DNA of 64,000 nt from CAVSRC01 sp963732845 (GCA_963732845.1 CAVTBE010000014.1:186001-250000); one strand, 5' to 3'. Positions 1 to 9,006 are shown, numbered from the stretch's first letter. Made by a program: numbers and translations. Notes: generated by a model not told the origin, from the letters alone.

Positions 1-698
1 TGATCGGGGCAATTGCCGCCGCCAATCCGCGCACGATCGTCGCGGTCATGGCCGGCAGCGCCGTCATCATGGAGGCCCGGCGCCACACGGTGCCGGCGAT
101 CCTCATGCTCTGGTATCCCGGCCAGGAGGGCGGCCACGCGCTCGCCGACATCCTCACCGGCAAGGTCAATCCGAGCGGCCGCCTGCCCTGCACCTTCCCG
201 GCTTCGGCCGATCACCTGCCCTTCTTCGACCGCGACGCCACGGCGATCACCTACGACCTCTGGCACGGCTACCGGAAGCTTCTGCGCGACGGCAACCAGC
301 CGGCCTACCCGTTCGGCTTCGGTCTCAGCTACACGCGCTTCGCCCACGCCAACCTCACGCTTGCCACCGACGCGCTCGCGGCCGACGACACGCTAGAGGC
401 AACCGTCGACGTCACCAATACCGGCCGGCAAGCCGGCGACGACGTCGTCCAGCTCTACGTCGCCGTGCACGGCTCGGCCGTCGAACGGGCGCCGCGCGAG
501 CTGAAGGCCTTCGCCCGCGTCCATCTCGCCCCTGGCGAGACAAGAAAGGTGCGCCTTGCCGTGCCGGTGGCCGATCTGGCCTGGTTCGACGAGGGCCGCG
601 GCTGGGTGATCGAAGCCGCCGACTGCGAGGCGCTGGTCGCCCATCATGCCCACGACGGCACGCCGCTTTCCGCCCGCTTCCGCATCACCGGCCCCTGA
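1..698 (+). CDS. Glycoside hydrolase family 3 (beta-glucosidase type), C-terminal part
   Basis: C-terminal portion of a GH3 beta-glycosidase, which cleaves beta-linked glucosides or related oligosaccharides. The frame is open from the first base, so the N-terminal catalytic barrel lies outside the window. Visible are the end of the second alpha/beta domain (WYPGQEGG, then NPSGRLP), the typical FGFGLSYT motif around position 310, and a fibronectin III-like domain from about 370 to 690 (DVTNTGRQAGDDVVQLYV). It is followed after 45 bp by an oxidoreductase and a ThuA-like gene on the same strand, which suggests one sugar-use operon. The substrate cannot be read from this fragment. Confidence 0.9.
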   Translation, partial: IGAIAAANPRTIVAVMAGSAVIMEARRHTVPAILMLWYPGQEGGHALADILTGKVNPSGRLPCTFPASADHLPFFDRDATAITYDLWHGYRKLLRDGNQPAYPFGFGLSYTRFAHANLTLATDALAADDTLEATVDVTNTGRQAGDDVVQLYVAVHGSAVERAPRELKAFARVHLAPGETRKVRLAVPVADLAWFDEGRGWVIEAADCEALVAHHAHDGTPLSARFRITGP

Positions 699-743
699 GG
701 CCAGGCGCCAATCGCACGAAACATCCAAAATCAGGAGAAACCC

Positions 744-1847
744 TTGGACCCCGTCGGCATCGGCATCATCGGCTGCGGCAATATCAGCGGCGCCTATCTC
801 AGCGCAGCGCGCTTCTTCCCCAACATCATCACGGTCCGCGCGGTGGCGGACATGAACCGCCAGGCAGCGGAGGCGCGCGGTGCCGAATTCGGCGTGCCGG
901 TGAAGAGCGTCGAAGCGCTGCTTGCCGATCCGGAAATCGAGATCGTCGTCAATCTCACGGTGCCCGGCGCCCATGTGGCCGTCGGCCTGCAGGCAATCGC
1001 CGCCGGCAAGCACGTCCATTCGGAGAAGCCGCTCGGCATCAGCCTCGCCGAGGCGAAGACGCTGATCGATGCGGCCGAAGCCAAGGGCCTGCGCGTCGGC
1101 GCGGCGCCCGACACCTTCCTCGGCGGCGCCCACCAGACCTGCCGCAAGCTCATCGACGACGGCGCTATCGGCCAGCCGATCGGCGGCACTGCCATCTTCG
1201 GCACCGCCGGCCACGAACGCTGGCACCCGAACCCGGCCTTCTATTACCTCAAGGGCGGCGGGCCGATGCTCGACATGGGCCCCTACTACATCACCGACCT
1301 GGTCAACCTGCTGGGGCCGGTGAAGCGCGTCGCCGGCCTCACCTCGCGGCTGAGAGCCGAGCGGCTGATCACCAGCCAACCGCTCAACGGCACCAAGATC
1401 CCGGTCGAGGTCGCCACCCATGTGGCCGGCACCATGGAATTCCACTCCGGCGCGCTGATCACCATCGTCATGAGCTTCGACATCGCCCGCCACAGCCACC
1501 GGCCGATCGAACTTTATGGCAGCGACGGCGCGATGAGCGTGCCCGACCCGAACTTGTTCGGCGGCCAGATCGAGACCGCCACCGCTGCCATGGCGAACTG
1601 GCGCGCGACGCCGACGCTGCACGCCTATGCCAACGGCAATTTCCGCATTCTTGGCGCCGCCGACATGGCCCGCGCCATCCGCACGGGCCGGCCGCACCGG
1701 GCAAACGGAGCGCTTGCCTTCCACGTGCTCGAAGTGATGGAGGCGTTCCAGCGTTCCTCCGACGAGGGCGTGGCCATCGCCATTGAAAGCCGACCGGAGC
1801 GGCCGGCCATGCTGCCGGTCGATCTGGTCAACGGGATGCTCGACTGA
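744..1847 (+). CDS. Gfo/Idh/MocA family oxidoreductase (ThuB-like)
   Basis: NAD(P)-dependent sugar or polyol dehydrogenase of the Gfo/Idh/MocA family, 367 residues, a normal full length. The N-terminal Rossmann motif GIIGCGNISGAY is followed by the family's EKPLGISLAEA segment containing the conserved Glu-Lys-Pro. The C-terminal half is the alpha/beta substrate domain (GGGPMLDMGPYYITDLVNLL). The start is TTG at 744, chosen because an AGGAG sits 7 bases upstream and no ATG fits. The next gene begins 28 bp downstream and is ThuA-like. In rhizobia ThuA and ThuB work together on disaccharides such as trehalose, giving 3-keto sugars; a similar role here is inferred from the pairing only. Confidence 0.85.
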   Translation: MDPVGIGIIGCGNISGAYLSAARFFPNIITVRAVADMNRQAAEARGAEFGVPVKSVEALLADPEIEIVVNLTVPGAHVAVGLQAIAAGKHVHSEKPLGISLAEAKTLIDAAEAKGLRVGAAPDTFLGGAHQTCRKLIDDGAIGQPIGGTAIFGTAGHERWHPNPAFYYLKGGGPMLDMGPYYITDLVNLLGPVKRVAGLTSRLRAERLITSQPLNGTKIPVEVATHVAGTMEFHSGALITIVMSFDIARHSHRPIELYGSDGAMSVPDPNLFGGQIETATAAMANWRATPTLHAYANGNFRILGAADMARAIRTGRPHRANGALAFHVLEVMEAFQRSSDEGVAIAIESRPERPAMLPVDLVNGMLD

Positions 1848-1875
1848 GCGACACAAACCAATTCGGAGGACTCTT

Positions 1876-2517
1876 ATGCGTGAGGCAATGATCGTCTGGG
1901 GCGGCTGGAGCGGCCACGAGCCGGAACAGGGTGCCCATCTCGTCGGCGGCATGATCGAGGAGGAAGGCTTCAAGGTCTACATCGAGAACACCACCGAGGC
2001 CTTCGCCGACCCGGCGATCGCCGACATGAGCCTGATCGTGCCGATCTACACCATGTCGAAGATCGAGAAGGAGGAGCTCGACAATCTCGAAAAGGCGGTG
2101 CGCGGCGGCGTCGGCTTGGCCGGCTATCACGGCGGCATGTGCGATGCGTTCCGCGATGCGGTGAAATACCAGTTCATGTGCGGCGGCCAGTGGGTCGCCC
2201 ATCCGGGCAACATCATCGACTACCGGGTCAACGTCACCAAGCGCGACGACCCGATCATGGAAGGCATCGACGACTTCGACTACCGGTCGGAACAATATTA
2301 CATGCACGTCGATCCTGCGATCGAAGTGCTGGCGACCACCACCTTCTCCGGCGAGCACGCGCCATGGACTGCCGGCGTCGTCATGCCGGTCGTGTGGAAG
2401 CACCACTATGGCACCGGCCGGGTCTTCTATTCCTCGCTCGGCCACGTCGTGAAGGAATTCGACGTGCCGGCGATGCGCACGATCTTCAAGCGCGGCCTGC
2501 TCTGGGCGGCCCGCTAG
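1876..2517 (+). CDS. ThuA domain protein (trehalose-utilisation type)
   Basis: ThuA-like protein with a glutamine-amidotransferase-like fold, 213 residues. It begins with EAMIVWGGWSGHEPEQGAH and contains GVGLAGYHGGMCDAF, the position equivalent to the amidotransferase nucleophile elbow, and a late GRVFYSSLGHVVKEF segment; both are usual for the family. The start at 1876 has CGGAGG 6-11 bases upstream; the frame extends further 5' but overlaps the preceding gene. It sits last in a run with the GH3 and Gfo/Idh genes. Family members take part in trehalose, sucrose or keto-glycoside metabolism; the exact reaction here is not shown. Confidence 0.85.
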   Translation: MREAMIVWGGWSGHEPEQGAHLVGGMIEEEGFKVYIENTTEAFADPAIADMSLIVPIYTMSKIEKEELDNLEKAVRGGVGLAGYHGGMCDAFRDAVKYQFMCGGQWVAHPGNIIDYRVNVTKRDDPIMEGIDDFDYRSEQYYMHVDPAIEVLATTTFSGEHAPWTAGVVMPVVWKHHYGTGRVFYSSLGHVVKEFDVPAMRTIFKRGLLWAAR

Positions 2518-2673
2518 ACTGGAGTTCGCGGTCCGCCGTAGGCCGGGCAAGAAGGCGCCCGTGATCCTGCGAGAAAGGCTCGCGGGAATTCGCCGCGCCG
2601 GAGACCCACGCCCTCTGGCGCACGGCCTACAGGGGCCGCGCGCCAGAAGATGGCTCGCACTGCGTTGGCCGGG

Positions 2674-3018
2674 TCAGCTCTTCTTGACGGTGGGCTTCCG
2701 GGTTGCGGTCGCGCGAGCGCGGGACTTGGTCTTCGGCTCCAGATCGGCCGGCGCGGCGCTTGCGGCCGCCGGTTTCTTCGCCGTCGTGCGGCGCGGTACT
2801 GCCGCTTTTTTGGCCGGGGGTGCATCCGCAGGCTGGAGGCTCGGCGCCTCGCCGATATGCGGAATCAGCTCTCCCTGCGCCGGAGCGGCAGCCTCCGACT
2901 CTTCGGTGACCTCGCGCGCCGCGCGATGCCAATGGTCCTCCGCACGGCCGTGCGGATAGCCTTCCTCTTGCCAGATGCCGTACGCACGCTGACGAATTTT
3001 GTTTTCCCTGTCGGTCAT
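2674..3018 (-). CDS. DUF2934 domain protein with basic Ala/Lys-rich tail
   Basis: Small protein of 114 residues. The N-terminus (RQRAYGIWQEEGYPHGRAEDHW, residues about 9-30) is the DUF2934 signature found in many alphaproteobacteria; its function is unknown. The C-terminal half is low-complexity and strongly basic (KKAAVPRRTTAKKPAA, then SRARATATRKPTVKKS), resembling histone H1-like tails, so nucleic-acid binding is possible but not shown. Transcribed alone on the minus strand, convergent with the ThuA gene. Confidence 0.75.
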   Translation of the reverse strand: MTDRENKIRQRAYGIWQEEGYPHGRAEDHWHRAAREVTEESEAAAPAQGELIPHIGEAPSLQPADAPPAKKAAVPRRTTAKKPAAASAAPADLEPKTKSRARATATRKPTVKKS

Positions 3019-3144
3019 GGCCTCATCTCCAACTCACCACGGTACGTCGTCCTTGAGCAAGGATAATGCCAATCTGTGACGTTTTGTGGCCGTCGCCGTC
3101 CGTCGTTTAAGGGCGCGTCAACGCTCGGTCGTTACGAATGGGGC

Positions 3145-3702
3145 ATGCACACGCCCCGCCTCGCCACGCCCGCCTCACGGCGTGCTTCGGCATCGCCGGC
3201 CGGCCGGCGCCGGACGTCCGATTTCGCCGTCCTGGGGCCGCCGCTGGCGGCAACCGCGATCGCGCTTCTGGCCTTCGCCTGGCTGAATGCGGGCCTTCCC
3301 TGGCCGGGGGCGGTCCAGCGCAACTACCTGCCGGTGAGCCATGGCCTCAGCGTCGTCGACGGCGACACGATCCGCATCGACGGAACGCTGACGCGGTTGG
3401 TGGGGTTCAACGCACCGGAGACCTGGAAGCCCAATTGCGCCGCCGAGCGAAACCTCGGCGAGGCGGCAACCCGGCGCCTCAAGCAGCTCGTCGACGGCGG
3501 CAATGTCAGCTTCGCCAGCGTGCACTGTGCCTGCAAGCCGGGCACCGAAGGCACGTCTGCCTGCAACTACGGCCGCGCCTGCGGCAGCCTCGCCATCGAC
3601 GGGCGCGATGCCGGCAGCATCCTGATCTCGGAAGGGCTCGCCGTCAGCTATCGCTGCGGCGCGACCGGCTGCCCGCCGACGCCGCGCCCCTGGTGCGGGT
3701 GA
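3145..3702 (+). CDS. Thermonuclease (SNase)-like protein, membrane-anchored or secreted
   Basis: Staphylococcal-nuclease-fold protein, 185 residues. A basic N-terminus and hydrophobic segment at residues 28-50 look like a signal anchor. The SNase core follows: VDGDTIRID (Asp72, Asp74), TRLVGFNAPE (Arg84, Glu92) and GRACGSLAIDGRDAGSIL. At the position of the calcium-binding Asp of the classical RL-x-x-x-D-x-P-E motif it has Asn89, so metal binding or activity may be altered. Several cysteines lie in the second half (CACKPG, SACNYGRACG, CGATGC), suggesting disulfides and an extracytoplasmic location. The start at 3145 was chosen because the signal anchor begins there; an upstream in-frame start at 3076 is possible. 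Confidence 0.75.
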   Translation: MHTPRLATPASRRASASPAGRRRTSDFAVLGPPLAATAIALLAFAWLNAGLPWPGAVQRNYLPVSHGLSVVDGDTIRIDGTLTRLVGFNAPETWKPNCAAERNLGEAATRRLKQLVDGGNVSFASVHCACKPGTEGTSACNYGRACGSLAIDGRDAGSILISEGLAVSYRCGATGCPPTPRPWCG

Positions 3703-3727
3703 GCGCTTCCTGGCGGCCCGCCGCCGC

Positions 3728-4768
3728 TCAGGCGAACGCCAGCTGCACCTTCACCGAACGCGATCGATCGGCCGCCACTTCGAAAGCTTCGCGGGCCCGT
3801 TCCAGCGGGTAGCTGCCGGTGATCACCGGTCTGACATCGATCGCTCCGCTGTCGATGAGCCGCACTGCGTCGGCGAATTCGGGATGGAACCGGTGCGTGC
3901 CCCTCATCTCGATTTCCTTGCCGACGATGAAATTGATCGGAACGGGAAGATCGCCGGCAACGCCGACCTGAACGATCGTGCCGAGGGGCCTGACCGAGGC
4001 GATCGCCGTGCGGATGGCGGCGGGCGCGGCGGAGCATTCGAAGACCGTGTCGAAATAGCCCTTGTCGGCTGAAAAGGCGTCCATGGCGGCGGAGTCCTTC
4101 GCCACGTTGACGGTTCGCGTGGCGCCCATGCTGACGGCGACGGCAAGGGTCGCGTCCTGCACGTCGGTGACGACGATCTCGGCCGCGCCGCGCTGGCCGG
4201 CAACCGCCGCGCACAGGCAGCCGATCGGCCCTGCCCCGGTCACTAGCACACGCTTGCCGGCCAGCTCGCCGGCCCGGTTCGCGGCGTGAACGCAGACGGC
4301 CAGCGGCTCCGAACAGGCGGCCTGCGCCAGGCTGGTTCCGGGGCCGACGGGCAGGCAGTTGACGGCATCGACCACGGTCAAGTCGCGGAACAGGCCCTGC
4401 TCGTGCGGAAAGCGCATGGCCGAGCCGTTGAAGCGCATGTTGAGGCACTGATTGAAGTGGCCCTCGTGGCAGAAGCGGCATTCGCCGCAGGGGCGGCTCG
4501 GATTGACGGCGACGCGGGCGCCTTCGGCCAGGCCGGAAACGCCGGGGCCGATCGCGACCACGGTTCCGGCCGCCTCGTGGCCGAGGATGATCGGCTCGCG
4601 CACACGCACCGGGCCAAAGCCGCCGTCCTGATAGTAGTGCAGGTCGGAGCCGCAGATGCCGCCGGCACCGATGGCCACCAGCACCTCGCCGGGGCCGAAA
4701 TCGCCGACCTCGTCGGTCTCGATACGCAAATCAAGCTTGTCGTAGAGCCGGCAGACGCGTGTGTGCAT
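3728..4768 (-). CDS. idnD: Zinc-dependent alcohol dehydrogenase, L-idonate 5-dehydrogenase type
   Basis: Medium-chain zinc dehydrogenase of 346 residues that oxidises a polyol or sugar acid with NAD(P); the closest named type is L-idonate 5-dehydrogenase. Catalytic zinc ligands Cys39, His64 and Glu65 (GICGSDLHYY, ILGHEAAG) and the four structural cysteines 94, 97, 100 and 108 (CGECRFCHEG) are present, as is the Rossmann motif GAGPIG. The start at 4768 lies 8 bp after the dctM stop; the open frame runs on through dctM antiframes, but only this part looks like protein. Last gene of the TRAP operon, so it should act on the imported acid. Threonine or sorbitol dehydrogenase activity cannot be excluded. 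Confidence 0.85.
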   Translation of the reverse strand: MHTRVCRLYDKLDLRIETDEVGDFGPGEVLVAIGAGGICGSDLHYYQDGGFGPVRVREPIILGHEAAGTVVAIGPGVSGLAEGARVAVNPSRPCGECRFCHEGHFNQCLNMRFNGSAMRFPHEQGLFRDLTVVDAVNCLPVGPGTSLAQAACSEPLAVCVHAANRAGELAGKRVLVTGAGPIGCLCAAVAGQRGAAEIVVTDVQDATLAVAVSMGATRTVNVAKDSAAMDAFSADKGYFDTVFECSAAPAAIRTAIASVRPLGTIVQVGVAGDLPVPINFIVGKEIEMRGTHRFHPEFADAVRLIDSGAIDVRPVITGSYPLERAREAFEVAADRSRSVKVQLAFA

Positions 4769-4776
4769 CGGAACGC

Positions 4777-6054
4777 CTAGCGAAGGAGTGTGTTGGGGAG
4801 CCAGGTGGCGATCTGGGGAACGTAGGAGACCAGAAGCAGCACCAGGATATTGGTCAGCAGGAAAGGCGCGATCGCTTTCACCACCGGCATCAGCGGCAGG
4901 CGGGCGATGTTGGCGCAGACGAACAGACAGACGCCGACCGGCGGGGTGGTCAGCCCGATCATCAGGTTGAGGACCGCGAAGGTGGCGAAATGCAGCGGAT
5001 CGACGCCGACCTGCTGGGCGAGCGTCAGCAGCGGCACGAAGAGGATGATCAACGCTGCGATCGTCTCCATGAACATGCCGACGAAGAGCAGCAGGATGTT
5101 GATCAGCAGGATGACCAGATACTTGTTGTCGGTCACCGACAACACGGCCTTGGCAATCATCTGGGGGATGTGCTCGGCCACCAGAATCCAGCCGAACACA
5201 TTGGCGAAACCGACCAGGGCCAGGATCGCCGCAGACGAGACGGCGCTGTTGACCAGGATCTTCGGAACTTCCCGGAGCGGGAGCTCGCGATAGATGAAGG
5301 CGCCGACGACGAAGGCGTAGACGCTGGCGATCACCGCCGTCTCGGTCGGCGTCGCGATGCCGGTCATCAGGCCGCCGATGATGATCGCGGTCATGGCGAT
5401 GGCCCAGAACGCGCTGGCGAAGGAGGCGGCAAGTTCCCTGAACCCCCGCCAGGGCTGGCGTGGAAAGCCCTTGCGCACCGCAATGATGTAGGCCGTCACC
5501 ATCATGGCGAGGCCCATCAGGACGCCGGGCACGGCGCCGGCGAGGAACATCTTGCCGACCGAGATGCCCGACAGCGCCCCGACGATGATCATCGGGACGG
5601 AGGGCGGAATGATGGGGCCGACCGTCGATGACGCGGCCGTCACGGCGGCGGAGAAATCGGCCGGATAGCCGGCCTTCTTCATGCCCGGGATCAACATGCC
5701 GCCGATCGAGGCCGCATCGGCGACCGCGGTTCCGGAAATGCCGCCGAACAGCATGGAACCGGCGATATTGGTGAGCCCGAGACCGCCGCGCGCCCAGCCG
5801 ACGAGCGCATTGGCGAAGCGGACGATGCGCTCGGTGATGCCGCCGCCGTTCATCAGGTTGCCGGCGAGGATGAAGCCGGGAATGCACAGGAGCACGAAGA
5901 CGTCGATGCCGGCGTACATCTTCTGCGGCATGACGACGAGCGGAATGCCGGCGGAAAGAAGATAGGCCATCGAGGCCAGGCCCAGCGTGACCGCAACCGG
6001 AATGCCGATAGCGAGACCGCCGACAAAGACGACGACGAGGATGGTGAGGCTCAT
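4777..6054 (-). CDS. dctM: TRAP transporter large permease, DctM type
   Basis: Large membrane subunit of a tripartite ATP-independent periplasmic transporter, 425 residues, normal for the family, with about a dozen hydrophobic segments. Typical motifs are visible: IPGFILAGNLMNGGGIT, SMLFGGISGTAVADAAS, TVGPIIPPSVPMIIVGAL and TPTETAVIASVYAF. It couples inward sodium or proton flow to uptake of the acid delivered by DctP. Its ATG (6054-6052) overlaps the dctQ stop by 4 bases, a coupled start. The frame stays open upstream to 6564, but that extension is the dctQ gene read out of frame. Confidence 0.92.
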   Translation of the reverse strand: MSLTILVVVFVGGLAIGIPVAVTLGLASMAYLLSAGIPLVVMPQKMYAGIDVFVLLCIPGFILAGNLMNGGGITERIVRFANALVGWARGGLGLTNIAGSMLFGGISGTAVADAASIGGMLIPGMKKAGYPADFSAAVTAASSTVGPIIPPSVPMIIVGALSGISVGKMFLAGAVPGVLMGLAMMVTAYIIAVRKGFPRQPWRGFRELAASFASAFWAIAMTAIIIGGLMTGIATPTETAVIASVYAFVVGAFIYRELPLREVPKILVNSAVSSAAILALVGFANVFGWILVAEHIPQMIAKAVLSVTDNKYLVILLINILLLFVGMFMETIAALIILFVPLLTLAQQVGVDPLHFATFAVLNLMIGLTTPPVGVCLFVCANIARLPLMPVVKAIAPFLLTNILVLLLVSYVPQIATWLPNTLLR

Positions 6055-6554
6055 TCGGAGCCTCCGTACGGGTGCTCGGGCCGACCATCGGTCAGGCCCA
6101 GCAGCATGTTCACTATCCGGACCAAGGCGAAGATCAGCAGCGAGGCAATCATCACCAGGACGCTGACGTGGACGAAATCCATGCGCCAGCCGAGCGTCGG
6201 AGAGGTCTGCAACACGCCGATAGAGGTGAAGGTCCAGGCCGGGACGAGAAGCATGAGGCACAGGCCGGCAGTGGCCAGCGCCGAGATCAGGCGCAGGATC
6301 CAGGGACCGCGGCCCGGGCAGGGACTTCGAGCACGATGTCGACGTTGACGAGGTCGCCGGTGCGAAAGGAGAGCCCGAGGCCGAAGGCGGCGAGAAAGAG
6401 CAGCGCGAAGCGGGTGAGTTCCTCGGTCCACACCGGGGAAACGGAAAAGGTCCGGCCGAGCACCTGAACGAGCAACGGAAAAGATGAGCACCGCAAAGGC
6501 GACGCCGGTTGCGATGCGGCCCACCAGGACCAGGGCGGAAACGATGCGGGTCAT
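6051..6554 (-). pseudogene. dctQ: TRAP transporter small permease DctQ, two compensating frameshifts
   Basis: Small four-helix membrane subunit of the TRAP transporter. Read straight through, the first 25 residues (SALVLVGRIATGVAFAVLIF) and the last 80 (LISALATAGLCLMLLVPAW) are DctQ-like, but the middle is nonsense. The correct middle (SVSPVWTEELTRFALLFL, 6287-6496) lies in another frame. An extra T in the TTTT run near 6476-6483 and one missing base near 6300-6320 explain this and cancel out. Either two homopolymer sequencing errors or a truly altered gene. Between dctP and dctM in the operon, which fits the role. Confidence 0.8.
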
Positions 6555-6632
6555 CCTGCGCCAACCTCTCGGGACCAGGCGAGACGAAGGCGAAGCGCCG
6601 CGCCGCCGGGGCGGGCGACGCCGATTCCGTGG

Positions 6633-7611
6633 TCAGTTGGCGAACAGGCCCTCGACGATATCCTTGATCTCGGGCTTGACGTTGGCCAGAACGGCATCCT
6701 TGGCCTTGGCGGCAAAGGCGGCGCCGTCGACGTCGACGAAGGTCATGCCCTTGTCCTGCAGCTCCTTGGCGAGGTTCTGCTCGTCGGTCATGAACAGGTC
6801 ACGCTCATAGGCCTGGGCGCGCTTGGCCGCCTCCGTCACCGCCGCCTTGTCGGCGTCGGAGAGCTTGTTCCAGGTGATCTCGGAAATCGTGAGATAGATC
6901 CACGAGCGGACGTGCTCGGTCTTGTTCACGTATTTCTGCACCTCGTTGAAGTTGGCCGACTTGATGAGCGCCAGGGGGTTCTCCTGGGCGTCGATGGTGC
7001 CGTTCTGCAGGGAGGTGAACACCTCGGAGAACGCCATCGGCGTCGGGCTGGCGCCGAGCGCCTTCCAGACGTCGACGAACAGCGGCACGTTGGGCACGCG
7101 CATCTTCAGGCCCGTTCAGGTCGTCGGGCGACTTGATCGGGCGATTGGAGGTCAGGTCGCGCGGTCCGCGGGGGAAATAGGCGATCGGGCGGATCTTCGC
7201 CTTGTCGATGATCTCGGCCTTGATCTTGTCGCCGATCTCGCCGCTGGCGACGGCATCCATCTGGTCGATCGACTTGTAGGCGTAAGGAACGGCCAGCAAT
7301 GCGGCCATGGGCGCCCAGTTCTGCAGGCTCTCGCCGGTGATGGTCATGTCGACGGTGCCGAGCTGCATGCCGTTGATGAGGTCCATCTCCTTGCCGAGCG
7401 ACTCGTTGGGATAGACCGCGACCTCAATGCGGCCATTGGTCAGCGCCTTCAGCTCCTCGCCGAATTTCAGCGAGGCCTTGTGCCAGATGTCTTGCTCGTT
7501 GGCGAGGTGACCGAGCTTGAGCGTCATCTCGGCGGCATGCACCGAGCCCACCAGCATGCTGGCGGCGAACGTCGTCAGCAGCACTTTGCCAATTCTCGAA
7601 ATATTCAACAT
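6633..7611 (-). pseudogene. dctP: TRAP substrate-binding protein DctP, one frameshift
   Basis: Periplasmic solute-binding protein of the TRAP system. It starts with a clear Sec signal peptide (VLLTTFAASMLVGSVHA) and continues with DctP-type sequence (GRIEVAVYPNESLGKEMDL, FPRGPRDLTS). The frame breaks near 7110 within a GGG run: removing one G restores DLNGLKMRVPNVPLF, after which the downstream frame (6633-7103) continues to a normal C-terminus (VKPEIKDIVEGLFAN). With the correction the protein is about 325 residues, the usual family length. The conserved Arg used by the family to bind the ligand carboxylate is at the edge of the break (KMRVP). A sequencing error is likely. Confidence 0.85.
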
Positions 7612-7650
7612 GTTTTCCTCCCTTGTTGAATGAGCGCTTCAGTCCGCGGT

Positions 7651-8373
7651 CTATCGCCCCGCGGGTTCGAAGAATTCCGGCTTGCTAGCAGCAATTGCCG
7701 GCAGATCGTTGAGAATCTCGCGCAGATGCAGACGGACGGCCGCTTCGGCGGCCGGCGCATCGGCGGCGGCGATAGCGTCCACGATCGCCGTGTGCTGACG
7801 GACCAGCTTTTCCATCGGGAAACGCCGGACCGAGAGATAGCGAACGCGATCCATCTGCGCCTTGATGTCTTCGATGATGTCGCGGGCATAGGTCTTGCCG
7901 GCAGCCTCTGCGAGCGTCCGGTGAAACCGGTCGTCGAGTTCGATGAAGCGCTGCGGATTGTGCGGAACGGCCTTCCGCTGCTCGACCAGCTGGCCGCGGA
8001 GCTCTGCCACCAGACCCGGCGCGGGGGAAGCGGCAAGCTCGTTGACGATGCCGGCCTCGATCGCCTCGCGCACGAAGCGCGCACCGAGCACGTCCGATAT
8101 GGCAATCTTGCGGACGAAGGTGCCGTGCTGCGGCCGCACATTGGCCAGCCCCTCCATCGACAATTTGATGATGGCTTCGCGCACCGGCTGGCGGCTGACG
8201 GAGAATTCCGCCGCGACCTGCGCCTCGAAGATGCGGGCACCCGGCTCGATGTCGTTGCGGATGATTCGCTCGCGCAGGATGCGATAGATCTGAGGACCGA
8301 CTGCGGTCCCCAAATCCAAGACGTGCCGCGGATTTGGCTGGAAACCCAAGGATGCCACGTTCAAGCCCATCAT
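7651..8373 (-). CDS. GntR-family transcriptional regulator with FCD ligand domain
   Basis: FadR-subfamily GntR regulator, 240 residues. The N-terminal winged helix (AAEFSVSRQPVREAI, HGTFVRKI) is followed by an all-helical FCD ligand/metal-binding domain (DDRFHRTLAEAAG; HLREILNDLP). Such proteins sense sugar acids or other metabolites and usually repress a neighbouring operon. It is first on the same strand as dctPQM and idnD, 39 bp before dctP, so it probably controls that operon and itself through the site at 8383-8392. The start may be ATG at 8373 or the adjacent ATG at 8370; AAGG lies just upstream and fits the second better. Confidence 0.88.
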   Translation of the reverse strand: MMGLNVASLGFQPNPRHVLDLGTAVGPQIYRILRERIIRNDIEPGARIFEAQVAAEFSVSRQPVREAIIKLSMEGLANVRPQHGTFVRKIAISDVLGARFVREAIEAGIVNELAASPAPGLVAELRGQLVEQRKAVPHNPQRFIELDDRFHRTLAEAAGKTYARDIIEDIKAQMDRVRYLSVRRFPMEKLVRQHTAIVDAIAAADAPAAEAAVRLHLREILNDLPAIAASKPEFFEPAGR

Positions 8374-8382
8374 ACCTTAGAC

Positions 8383-8392
8383 TAGTATACCA
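8383..8392. promoter_or_regulatory. Candidate FadR/GntR operator TAGTATACCA
   Basis: A near-palindrome centred on GTATAC, 10 bases upstream of the gntR start. It matches the t-n-GTA-n-TAC-n-a pattern known for FadR-subfamily regulators. Its place in front of the regulator that heads the TRAP operon suggests autoregulation. No second copy was seen in the gntR-dctP gap. Confidence 0.5.
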
Positions 8393-8671
8393 ATCCATTC
8401 GCCGGCGTCTCACATGGATTTGCCGGGGGTGTCGTTTTGACCGGTGCGATTGGTTCCCGAAGGCGTCACCCGGCCGCGGCGCTGGCGACGGGCGGGGCGT
8501 TGTCTACGGGTCGGGAGGACGTGGCGACGGTCGCCGACATCCCCGGTTGGGCCTGGAGCGTGGCACCGTGCGTCGGTCGCGTGGATTTTCGCAGCGTGCG
8601 CGATGTCCCCTTCGGCGCAGTAGACCATGTTCGGCCTAGCGATCTGTCCTGGCGCACCTCATATTGCGGGG
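8393..8671. other. Intergenic stretch, nothing convincing
   Basis: Between the gntR promoter and the small gene at 8672. Short open frames exist on both strands but none shows protein-like composition or a good ribosome-binding site. It presumably carries the gntR promoter at its left end. Confidence 0.4.
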
Positions 8672-8869
8672 ATGGCGCTAGGTCCATCACCGGTCCATTT
8701 CAAACCGCATCCGCTCAAAAGCGGCGATGCTTGGTATGTTCAGGTGACCTGGGATAACGGCAGAACGGCACAAGTGCCGAATTTCGCTACCGAGGCCGAT
8801 GCCGAGCGGTGGATCAAGAACGAGTCCGCCGTATGGCTGGCAGAACGACATACGGGCAGCCATGACTAA
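8672..8869 (+). CDS. Small conserved-looking hypothetical protein
   Basis: 65-residue protein with plausible composition (WYVQVTWDNGRTAQVPNF, then EADAERWIKNESAVWL). I recall similar short proteins in rhizobia, but no domain or function can be named. The start at 8672 (MALGPSPVHF) is a choice; an upstream in-frame ATG at 8627 would add 15 residues and neither has a strong ribosome-binding site. Stands alone among unrelated small genes. Confidence 0.45.
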   Translation: MALGPSPVHFKPHPLKSGDAWYVQVTWDNGRTAQVPNFATEADAERWIKNESAVWLAERHTGSHD

Positions 8870-9006
8870 CAGGCAGCCTTGACCAAGATGCCCAAACGTC
8901 CCGGCGACCTGAATCAATGAGCGAAGCGCGTTGCGGATATCACCCCTGCCGAGGCTGACGACACATCAGCGGGAGGCGCCGGGCACGCATTCGGGTCGAT
9001 GGTGCA

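Noticed and set aside
393..1973. 526-residue open frame on the minus strand
   Set aside because: Antisense to the Gfo/Idh and ThuA genes; long antisense frames are common in GC-rich DNA and this one has no domain.
4759..5631. 290-residue plus-strand frame
   Set aside because: Asp/His/Arg-rich shadow of dctM.
3728..6088. 786-residue minus-strand frame suggesting a fusion upstream of idnD
   Set aside because: Only the part from 4768 is dehydrogenase; the upstream 440 residues are dctM read in the wrong frame.
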